This document shows positions 1-6,368 of a stretch of 13,485 bases of DNA, piece by piece (position 1 is the first letter of the stretch; the number at the start of each line of letters is the position of its first letter). The position numbers were made by a program, and so were the translations under genes. The stretch is taken from positions 1-13,485 of the forward strand of contig JAWXCM010000387.1 in the NCBI GenBank assembly GCA_034408745.1, given 5' to 3'. This DNA comes from JAWXCM01 sp034408745 (GTDB lineage: Bacteria > Acidobacteriota > Terriglobia > Bryobacterales > Bryobacteraceae). The notes under the pieces are model-generated. The model ran no database searches. It saw nothing but the letters and a program-made list of their open reading frames with translations, and was not told where the DNA came from.

Positions 1-168
1 AGGGGCCTCACAATCTGAGTTGGGGCAGGACAGTGGTCTGCAGGGGCTCACAGTCTCAGCTGGGGCAGGACTGTGGTCTGGCAGTGGTTCACAATCTCAC
101 CTGGGGCAGGACAGTGGTCTGCAGTGGCTCACAATCTCACCTGGGGCAGGACAGTGGTCTGCAGTGGC
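1..168. repeat. Tandem repeat array, about 40-bp unit, at least 4 copies
   Basis: Four consecutive copies are seen at 7-46, 47-87, 88-127 and 128-167. The period is 40 bp, except for one 41-bp copy with an extra G. Each copy opens with CTCACA or TTCACA, has a TGGGGCAGGAC core, and ends in GTCTGCAGTGG or a close variant. Copies 3 and 4 differ only at their first base, while copies 1 and 2 carry several substitutions. Bases 1-6 look like the tail of a further copy, so the array continues beyond the window. The period is not a multiple of three, there are no spacers, and open frames across it are by-products of the repetition. The start of a fifth copy (CTCA, 168-171) supplies the stop codon of the neighbouring minus-strand gene. 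Function unknown. Confidence 0.93.
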
Positions 169-1551
169 TCAGGTCTCGCGCCCTACCCTCGGTCTCGGTA
201 CGAGGGCCAGGGCTTCTTCCTTTGTGGCGATGCGGCCTTCCAGCTGGGCGTCTTCGATTTGGTCCAGCAGCTTGCCCACTTCGGGGCCGGGGGGGATGCC
301 CAGGGCCAGCAGGTCGTGGCCGGTTATGAGGCGCGGGGGCCTGATGTGTTCCTCCCCGAGCTCCTCCCGGCGGCTTTGCACGTAGTCGTAGTTGTCGAGC
401 GAGCCGTGGCTGGAGGCGCAGTCGAGCCGGTGTAGTTCCAGGTGCTGGCCGAAGTCTTCGAGGCGCAGGAAGCGCTTCAGGGTGCTGTCCTTCATCTTCG
501 GCGCGTCCTTGAACTTCATGTGGTTGTCGACGAGTGCCTCTACCTGCCTCGCATCCTCATTCGAAAACCGCAGGCGGGCCAGAATCTGACGGGCGATCTT
601 CACGCCCAGTTCGACGTGCCCGTCAAATCGAATCCGGTCGGCCATACGGAACGTGCCCGGCTTGCCGACATCATGCAGCAGCACCCCCATGGCGAGCGCG
701 GCCGGCGCCCCGGAGGGCACGCCTTCCAGCATGATCAGGGTGTGGGTCCAGACGTCGCCCTCGGGGTGATACTGGGGCGGCTGCTCGACACCACGCATCT
801 CCTCGACTTCCGGTAACACGGTGTGCAACAAACCCGTGTACATGAGCAGTTCGAATCCGCGGCGGGCGGCGCCTTCGGTAAGAATTCGCACGATCTCGTC
901 GCGCACGCGCTCCGCCGAGACGTCCTGTACGAGAGGGTGGAGCCGCCCGATGGCGGCAGCGGTATCGGGATGGATGTCGAAGCCGAGGCGCGCGGCGAAA
1001 CGGACGGCGCGCAGCATGCGAAGGTGATCCTCGCGGAAACGGCGCTCCGGATTCCCAATAGCGCGGATGGTGCGGCTGGCGAGGTCGGCCTGACCACCGA
1101 CGTGGTCGGCCACCTGGCTGGTGAACGGATCCATCAGCAGGGCGTTGATGGTGAAATCGCGGCGCTGGACGTCGAGCCGCACATCGGTCTCGAAGCGCAC
1201 GCCGGAGGGACGGCGGCCGTCGTGGTACTCGCCTTCACTGCGATATGTGGCGACCTCGACGTGAATTCCGGCGCGGTGAACCAGCACCACACCGAAATGG
1301 GCGCCCACCCGCTGGGAGTCGGGCCAGAGGGAAAGTACCTGAGCCGGGGTGGCGTTTGTACAGACGTCGTAATCTTTTGGTGAAATCCCGAGCAGCAAAT
1401 CGCGTACGCAGCCGCCTACGAGCCAGGCTTCAAACCCCTGATTCCGCAGTTCGGCGACGATCTCAAAGGCCAGTTCGCGAGGCGAGGCGGACACTACCGG
1501 GATTATGCCATTGTGGGCGAACTGTGCACAAATACAGAAATCCGGAGTCAT
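169..1551 (-). CDS. cca: CCA-adding tRNA nucleotidyltransferase / poly(A) polymerase family, HD-domain type
   Basis: The 460-aa product belongs to the class II CCA-adding/poly(A) polymerase family, which builds or repairs the 3' CCA end of tRNA from CTP and ATP in the cytoplasm. The nucleotidyltransferase head shows GGCVRDLLLG (residues 46-55) and KDYDVCTNATP (59-69), with D60 and D62 as the catalytic metal ligands. RRDFTINALL (130-139) and REDHLRMLRAVRFAARLGF (173-191) follow, then AERVRDEI (213-220). The C-terminal half has an HD phosphohydrolase domain: H270, LLHDVGKPGTF (291-301) with H293/D294, and D342. The end (about 410-448) has the usual TGHDLLALGIPPGPEVGKLL-type tail, so the protein looks full length. 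The start is uncertain: the ATG at 1551 has no clear Shine-Dalgarno, and an in-frame GTG at 1494 (residue 20) would give a more usual N-terminus. Whether it adds CCA alone, or only A or C, cannot be told. Confidence 0.93.
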   Translation of the reverse strand: MTPDFCICAQFAHNGIIPVVSASPRELAFEIVAELRNQGFEAWLVGGCVRDLLLGISPKDYDVCTNATPAQVLSLWPDSQRVGAHFGVVLVHRAGIHVEVATYRSEGEYHDGRRPSGVRFETDVRLDVQRRDFTINALLMDPFTSQVADHVGGQADLASRTIRAIGNPERRFREDHLRMLRAVRFAARLGFDIHPDTAAAIGRLHPLVQDVSAERVRDEIVRILTEGAARRGFELLMYTGLLHTVLPEVEEMRGVEQPPQYHPEGDVWTHTLIMLEGVPSGAPAALAMGVLLHDVGKPGTFRMADRIRFDGHVELGVKIARQILARLRFSNEDARQVEALVDNHMKFKDAPKMKDSTLKRFLRLEDFGQHLELHRLDCASSHGSLDNYDYVQSRREELGEEHIRPPRLITGHDLLALGIPPGPEVGKLLDQIEDAQLEGRIATKEEALALVPRPRVGRET

Positions 1552-1574
1552 CGGGCGGCATCACATCCAGACTG

Positions 1575-1593
1575 TTCCGGTGTCTGACCGGAA
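1575..1593. promoter_or_regulatory. Perfect 7-5-7 inverted repeat in divergent intergenic region
   Basis: TTCCGGT, a 5-nt spacer (GTCTG), then ACCGGAA form an uninterrupted dyad. It lies in the 144-bp gap between two divergent genes, 23 nt upstream of the minus-strand ATG at 1551 and about 100 nt upstream of the plus-strand ATG at 1696. The size and symmetry suit an operator for a dimeric regulator, but no regulator gene is adjacent. It could instead fold as a hairpin in the leader of the minus-strand transcript. The dyad is directly visible; its function is inferred. Confidence 0.4.
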
Positions 1594-1685
1594 GGTTGGC
1601 GAAAGCTGGTCCACTTTGCGGAAACCGCGAGCGATCCTGCGCTGCAAAGCTTAGGAAAAGTGGTACATTGTTAAGCCAGCAGACC

Positions 1686-1691
1686 AGAGGG
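1686..1691 (+). promoter_or_regulatory. Ribosome binding site of the 1128-aa protein gene
   Basis: AGAGGG lies 4 nt before the ATG at 1696. The spacing is short but usable. It supports this ATG, which also places a signal peptide exactly at the N-terminus. Confidence 0.55.
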
Positions 1692-1695
1692 ATAC

Positions 1696-4600
1696 ATGCG
1701 AGTTCTCTTTTCCGTTATTCTGGCGAGCAGCCTCTGCGCGCCGTACATAAAAGCAAACGAAGCAGATGTTGCGAAGGCGCGTCTGCTGGAGCGTGAGGGG
1801 GATTCCCTGGGCGCCCGGCAGGCCTTGCAAAAAGCCGCTTCCGAGGACGCAGACGGGCTGGCCGCCTACGCCGACTTCCTCGACCGTCACCGCGATCCCG
1901 AAGCACGCGTCGCGTACGAGAAGATTCTGAGCAAGGCGTCCGGCGCGGCGGTGAAAACGTTGTCGCGCCGTCTAATCCAGCTCGATTTGATTGCGGGCGA
2001 ACGGGAAGCGGCGCTGCGTCACGCGGAACGGTACCGTGCGGCGGGCGGCGACGACCTGAAGGAAGCGACCCTGCAGAGCCTTCGCCCGCTGGTGAAGAAA
2101 GAAGTCGCCATGGCCAGCATTCCCGGGCCGATCCGTTCGTTTGCCCGCATGGCGGCACTCTCGCCCGACCTGAATCCGGGCGACCTGTTGCCGGCGCTGG
2201 CCCGCAACATTGTGACGAACGGCTACCAGGCGTCGGCGAGCGCCGAGTCTCTGGAACAGACCGAGTACCTGAAGCTGGTGGTCCGCTACCTGTCCCAGGC
2301 GCGTGAGCTGGAAAAGCTTGCTTTGCCGAATCAGGGCATGTTGAAAATCGACACCTGCGAATCGTCGCAGACGGCGGACGTGCTGCGCGTGCTGGGGTAC
2401 CGGATGCGTGGCGGCTGCGGCAGCGACGTGGTGCTGGAAACCGTGAACGCGACCCGTGCATTTCTCACCATCGATTCCGGCTTCCCGCTGGCCGAGCTGG
2501 AGCAGGCGCTCCGCACCAGCCGGCCATTCAGCTACAACTACAATCCGACGAGAATGCCTGTGCTGTACGGCACCGAGTACTGGACTTCCGCGCTGGAGAA
2601 GCACAACGGCGAGTTCATCGACGCGTTCCTGTCCGATCCGCAGATTTGCCGGCTGTACCTGGGTTTGTCCAAACTGGACCCTGCCACCGCGGAAGATCTG
2701 AAGAAGCTGATGCCGTCGACGAAGCTGAAGGCGTTTGCGCATGTGCTGGATTTCTATGGCGGCATGTTTGAGATCCGCAACGGCGTCGCGATGGTGCCTG
2801 GCGGGGAGAAAGCATGGCCGGCGTGGAACGATCTGGTTGGCAAACATCCGAAGGACGGCCCGGCATTTTACGAGCGGCTCCTGACACGCGACGACGGCTG
2901 GATTGCGAGCTACTACGATGCGATCGCGCGAATCCACGGCTCGACGCAGCAGTACCTGCTGGAACCGAAGCGGATGCAGCGCTTCTACACGGCGATGCGG
3001 GGGCGCATCACCAGTCCGGGTCCTGCCCGTCCGGTGTTCCGGGCGAGCACGGATCTGATGCTGCTGACGCAGCGGCTGCGGATGGAACCGGACGGCAGGC
3101 CGCACATCCCGGGCGGAATCGACGTATGGAAGAAGCTGTTCATCGACCATCCGCATGGCAAGTACGACGGCAAGCTGACCAGGGCCGCCACGGGCTGGAA
3201 AGAACCCGACGAACTGATTGAGGCGTTGTTCGCGCTGTCCCGCAAGGCGGTGGAGAATGAGCCGCTGAAGATCTACATGGCGCTGTCGGACATGAACCGG
3301 TACCGGTCCGCGCCGCTGCAGCCGGCGACGGTTGACCGGCTGGCTCGCGAGTACCGGTTCTTCAGTGCGCAGTATCCGATTTTCACGGAAGCCCCGGTGC
3401 TTTCCGACAAGACGATTCTGCAGTTCATGGACGTGGCGAAGGCGATTCCGACGACTGGCGATATGGGGCTGAGGGCCGATGCCGCGGGGACGCTGCAGGC
3501 GCTGGTCGGGCTGTGGCAGGTGTTCGTCCGTCAGGGCAGCATTCCCGCGGGTGAGGCGGATGCCACGCTGGCCGCCATCGTGACGCCATTTGGCAAGATG
3601 CGCAACTCGCGCGAGGTGTTCGATGCCGGGCGCGGCGGCGTGAAGGCGCTGCTGGCGTCGACGAAAACGGCCGAGAACGTGTCGTCCCAAGACCGGCTGA
3701 CCGACTTGCTGGCGGGCACGGGCAGCCACCCGGATGCCGAATCCCACAGGCAGGTTGTGGAGAGCATGATCCGGGTGCTGGAATCGCAGCGGCTGGTTTC
3801 GCTGGACACGCTGTTCAGCCTGGCCGACAACTTTGAGAGTCTGACGAAAGGCGAGCGGCTGAACACGACCCTGCTGCAGCGGCTGGCCACGCGCATCTCC
3901 GATATCCAGTTGCCGCGCGCCTCGCTGTCCAACGTGGAAAAGAACACGCTGGCGTTTGGCTACTGGACCGAGAAGCACATTGAACAGCAGCGCAAGACGA
4001 ATCTGCGGGCGGCCATCGACAAGGCTGCCAACGATCCGGAGAAGCTGCGCGACCTGCGTGGACAACTGGCGCCGTTCCTTCGCGACACGCTGGTGGGCTA
4101 TCTGTACGCGCACTATGCGCCGCCGGGGGCGCAGATCCTGCAGACGAATCCGCTGTTTGTGCGGTCGCACGATTTCCTGGGCCTGCAGGGTTCGCTGCAG
4201 ACGTGGAAGCAGACCGAGGTGTTCGGCAGCGGCTGGCCGTCGAGCGCGGGCGGGCGGCTGGTGGGTTCGCTGCCTGGCCTTGCGTATGCGCTGGCCGAAT
4301 CCGAGCAGAACTTCCTGATTCCGTCCCGGGAACAGGCTCTGATCTGGGGCGATCTGGTGCCGCAGATGATTGTGACTTCGAAGGTGCCGCGGTGGTGGAA
4401 CGTGACTCCGGTGCAGACGCAGTGGGTTTCGCTGCTGCTGAACCAGGGCGAGACGCTGGTGGCCGAAGCGGCGCTGGATACGGCGAAGCGCGACGAGTTT
4501 TTGAGCCTGCTGAACCGGCATGCGCCTCCGGTGCGTGTGGCGAAGGTGAGGGCCGACCTGGCGGAAGCGAGGGTGACTGAGGCGCTGGAATCGGTGACGC

Positions 4601-5082
4601 CGTCTGAGATGTATCAGGTAGCGACGGACTGGATGTCGGCCCACAAGGACACCACGCTGGGACCGGCTGCCGAGATTCGCAAGCTGTCGGCCGATTATCC
4701 GCAGCAGGTGACAACGATGGCGATCTCCCACGCGTTCGGCACTCCGAAGCCCACGCTGGCGGGCAGCTATGCGCCGGAGTTGCTGTCGATACGGAGTTTT
4801 CCGACGCTGATGGGATATTCCAGCCGGCTGATGGCCGAGAGCTGGGAATCGAACGTCCTGTTTTACGCGGCGCTGGCGCACGATGTGTTGCTGCCGCCGT
4901 CTCAGATGAACGTAGTGGTGCCGGAGTGGACGCAGATGACGGTGGAGAAAATCTTCGCCACGCATCTGGAAGACTGGCCGGCCCTGTTGCGCTCACTGCG
5001 TCTGGTCGGCGAAGATGTACGCACGCGCTCCCGCCGGCAGTTAGCGGCGAACCCGGAGCAAAAAGCGTCGCTGCAGGATTGA
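1696..5082 (+). CDS. Large exported protein of unknown family, TPR-like N-terminus
   Basis: I do not recognise this 1128-aa protein. It begins with a Sec-type signal peptide (MRVLFSVILASSLCAPYIKA, cleavage likely near A20). The cysteine at position 14 is not in a lipobox. Residues about 21-115 are alpha-helical and TPR-like, with repeated A/L/R-rich helices such as DSLGARQAL and EREAALRHAERYRAAGG. The rest appears mostly helical and contains no catalytic motif I know. Two cysteines, C221 and C241, could form a disulfide outside the cytoplasm. I saw no further membrane segment, so it is probably periplasmic or surface-associated. Codon use matches its neighbours and the frame is intact, so it is real and not recently acquired. 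The VWFA gene starts 29 nt after its stop, suggesting co-transcription and a shared role, perhaps as scaffold and partner. That role is inference. Confidence 0.85.
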   Translation: MRVLFSVILASSLCAPYIKANEADVAKARLLEREGDSLGARQALQKAASEDADGLAAYADFLDRHRDPEARVAYEKILSKASGAAVKTLSRRLIQLDLIAGEREAALRHAERYRAAGGDDLKEATLQSLRPLVKKEVAMASIPGPIRSFARMAALSPDLNPGDLLPALARNIVTNGYQASASAESLEQTEYLKLVVRYLSQARELEKLALPNQGMLKIDTCESSQTADVLRVLGYRMRGGCGSDVVLETVNATRAFLTIDSGFPLAELEQALRTSRPFSYNYNPTRMPVLYGTEYWTSALEKHNGEFIDAFLSDPQICRLYLGLSKLDPATAEDLKKLMPSTKLKAFAHVLDFYGGMFEIRNGVAMVPGGEKAWPAWNDLVGKHPKDGPAFYERLLTRDDGWIASYYDAIARIHGSTQQYLLEPKRMQRFYTAMRGRITSPGPARPVFRASTDLMLLTQRLRMEPDGRPHIPGGIDVWKKLFIDHPHGKYDGKLTRAATGWKEPDELIEALFALSRKAVENEPLKIYMALSDMNRYRSAPLQPATVDRLAREYRFFSAQYPIFTEAPVLSDKTILQFMDVAKAIPTTGDMGLRADAAGTLQALVGLWQVFVRQGSIPAGEADATLAAIVTPFGKMRNSREVFDAGRGGVKALLASTKTAENVSSQDRLTDLLAGTGSHPDAESHRQVVESMIRVLESQRLVSLDTLFSLADNFESLTKGERLNTTLLQRLATRISDIQLPRASLSNVEKNTLAFGYWTEKHIEQQRKTNLRAAIDKAANDPEKLRDLRGQLAPFLRDTLVGYLYAHYAPPGAQILQTNPLFVRSHDFLGLQGSLQTWKQTEVFGSGWPSSAGGRLVGSLPGLAYALAESEQNFLIPSREQALIWGDLVPQMIVTSKVPRWWNVTPVQTQWVSLLLNQGETLVAEAALDTAKRDEFLSLLNRHAPPVRVAKVRADLAEARVTEALESVTPSEMYQVATDWMSAHKDTTLGPAAEIRKLSADYPQQVTTMAISHAFGTPKPTLAGSYAPELLSIRSFPTLMGYSSRLMAESWESNVLFYAALAHDVLLPPSQMNVVVPEWTQMTVEKIFATHLEDWPALLRSLRLVGEDVRTRSRRQLAANPEQKASLQD

Positions 5083-5097
5083 GCAGTCTGATTCGCT

Positions 5098-5103
5098 GGA
5101 GGA
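5098..5103 (+). promoter_or_regulatory. Shine-Dalgarno GGAGGA that selects a GTG start
   Basis: GGAGGA ends 8 nt before an in-frame GTG at 5112 but 17 nt before the ATG at 5121. The spacing favours initiation at the GTG, adding three residues (M-T-S) before MAKKG. Confidence 0.65.
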
Positions 5104-5111
5104 AGCTGCAC

Positions 5112-6095
5112 GTGACATCGATGGCAAAAAAAGGGCTGGCAGGAACGGCTCTGATCGCACTGCTGGGGGCTGGCTGGCTGGTGGCGCAGGAGCGTCCCGT
5201 GTTCCGCGTGAAAGTGGACATGGTGGTGCTCGGCTTCACGGTCACCGACAACAAAGGCCGCTATGTCAACGGCCTTAAACCGAAAGATTTCCGAATCCTG
5301 GAAGACGGCATCGTGCAGAAGGTCTCCACGTTTGCCGAAGGCAACAAGGCGCCCGTACACGTACGGGAAGACGGGTCAGTGGAAGCTGTGGCTCCAAAGC
5401 AGGGCGAGGAACGTGCCACCGACGCGTTTGTCGGCACCAACGTGTTCGTTCTGTTCGACACCAGCAACTACATGTACCGGGGGTTTGTGTACGCCTCGGA
5501 CGCCATCGCCGATTTCGTTCGCGGGCTCGACCGCGCCGATTCGGTGGCTGTCTACACCTACAGCCGCAATCTGTCGCGCGCGGCGAACCTGAGCAAGGAC
5601 CGCAACGACGCGATCTTCGGGCTCAGGAAAGCGGTGGCGGGCGACGATTCGGCGCTCTACAACGCGCTGCTGCTGACGCTGCGCGACGCTGCGAAGGTCC
5701 CGGGACGCAAGGTGGTTATCGTGTTCTCGAACGGTCCGGACAACGCCAGCATGGTGGCGCCGGATGATGTCCGCGCGGTGGCGGAAGACGAGGGCATTCC
5801 GATTTACGTGATCTCGACGAACGAGGTCAACAAGGATCCGATTTCGAGCGGCGTGTTCAAGCGCATCTCGACGCGCACCGGAGGCAAAGCCTATTTCGCC
5901 AAGACGTGGCAGAAGCAGGTGGAAGCCTTCGAGAGCATCCGTGAGGACCTGGGCAACTCCTACACCATCACTTACTATCCGCAGCCGAACCCCAACGACG
6001 GCTTCCGCAAGATCAATGTGGAAGTGGCGTCGGATTCGGCGAAGAAATTCAGGGTGCAGTGCAGGCCGGGTTATCGACCTCGCGGCGGCTTCTGA
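5112..6095 (+). CDS. VWFA-related exported protein (acidobacterial TIGR03436-like), degenerate MIDAS
   Basis: The 327-aa product resembles the VWFA-related family abundant in Acidobacteriota. It has an N-terminal hydrophobic export segment (GLAGTALIALLGAGWLVAQ, 8-26). A beta-rich lead domain follows with FRVKVDMVVLGFTVTDNKGR (31-50) and the family's LKPKDFRILEDG stretch (55-66). The von Willebrand A domain spans about 110-290. Its metal-site motif, normally D-x-S-x-S, reads DTSNY (116-120), and the later strand, often carrying DG, reads SNGPDN (206-211); SALYNAL (180-186) is conserved. It probably binds protein partners outside the cytoplasm, perhaps without metal. The start is set at GTG 5112 by the Shine-Dalgarno; ATG 5121 is the alternative. 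It sits 29 nt behind the 1128-aa gene, and its 3' end overlaps the convergent RNase-like gene by 25 bp. Its actual partner is unknown. Confidence 0.88.
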   Translation: MTSMAKKGLAGTALIALLGAGWLVAQERPVFRVKVDMVVLGFTVTDNKGRYVNGLKPKDFRILEDGIVQKVSTFAEGNKAPVHVREDGSVEAVAPKQGEERATDAFVGTNVFVLFDTSNYMYRGFVYASDAIADFVRGLDRADSVAVYTYSRNLSRAANLSKDRNDAIFGLRKAVAGDDSALYNALLLTLRDAAKVPGRKVVIVFSNGPDNASMVAPDDVRAVAEDEGIPIYVISTNEVNKDPISSGVFKRISTRTGGKAYFAKTWQKQVEAFESIREDLGNSYTITYYPQPNPNDGFRKINVEVASDSAKKFRVQCRPGYRPRGGF

Positions 6096-6364
6096 CGAGC
6101 CTCGCGCTTTTCGAATAACGGGATGATTGTGGCCTCGATGAACGCGAAAGCGGCGTCGAGGCCTTTCTCTTTGTAGAGGCGGCCGATGCCAGCTTCGACT
6201 GCTGTAGGGTCGCCGAACGCGGAGAGGAACTGGTTGGACGTGAGGCGCGTGCATTGTGGCGCGTCGATGGCGCCCTGCTGGTTGAGAATGCGCCGGCGGG
6301 CGTAGAGGAGCAGCACTGCGTCGCCGATCCATGCGTCTGCGCGGAGTTGCGCGTCGCGGTCCAT
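6071..6364 (-). CDS. Small RNase III-like (Mini-III-like) protein
   Basis: The 97-aa product begins MDRDAQLRADAWIGDAVLLL, and AWIGDAVLLLYARRRIL (11-27) closely resembles the first helix of RNase III-fold enzymes, especially Mini-III (xLAYxGDAVYExYVR). D15 matches the conserved catalytic aspartate of the GDAV motif. The C-terminal helix AAFAFIEATIIPLFEKR (71-87) resembles the second signature helix, with E77 in the glutamate position, but the aspartate expected three residues earlier is alanine (A74). There is no dsRNA-binding domain, and it is shorter than typical Mini-III (about 130 aa). Family knowledge suggests cytoplasmic processing of structured RNA, but activity is uncertain. The ATG at 6364 starts 4 nt after the preceding gene's stop, implying translational coupling. 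The 3' end overlaps the VWFA gene tail to tail by 25 bp. The family call is moderate; that it is a gene is well supported. Confidence 0.7.
   Translation of the reverse strand: MDRDAQLRADAWIGDAVLLLYARRRILNQQGAIDAPQCTRLTSNQFLSAFGDPTAVEAGIGRLYKEKGLDAAFAFIEATIIPLFEKREARQKPPRGR
6131..6172 (+). terminator. Candidate intrinsic terminator of the plus-strand operon, inside the convergent gene
   Basis: GGCCTCGA (6131-6138) pairs perfectly with TCGAGGCC (6156-6163). The 17-nt loop contains a small inner hairpin CGC-GAAA-GCG with a GNRA tetraloop, and the right arm is followed directly by TTTCTCTTT. It lies 35 nt after the VWFA stop, in the correct orientation for the plus-strand transcript. It is embedded in the coding sequence of the minus-strand RNase-like gene, which would leave no separate terminator space between the two converging units. 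The structure is visible; termination is inferred. Confidence 0.5.
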
Positions 6365-6368
6365 GCGG

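Noticed and set aside
1..168. CRISPR array reading of the left-edge repeats
   Set aside because: The copies are directly adjacent with no unique spacers, and no cas gene is in the window.
20..435. Several overlapping plus-strand open frames across the repeats and into the cca gene
   Set aside because: They arise from the repeated unit, whose period is not a multiple of three, and from antisense of cca. They share no family resemblance and lack ribosome sites.
1597..1621. Sigma-54-like promoter (TGGC ... TTGC) before the large exported protein gene
   Set aside because: The GG-to-GC spacing does not match the fixed 10-bp spacing of such promoters.
1696..1755. Lipoprotein signal in the 1128-aa protein
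   Set aside because: The residues before C14 (S-S-L) do not form a lipobox.
1972..4965. 997-codon minus-strand open frame
   Set aside because: It is entirely antisense to a gene with signal peptide and ribosome site. Its R/H/Q/L-rich composition is that of a GC-rich shadow.
3815..5254. 479-codon minus-strand open frame
   Set aside because: It is antisense to the 1128-aa and VWFA genes, S/P/A/R-rich, and without domain signal.
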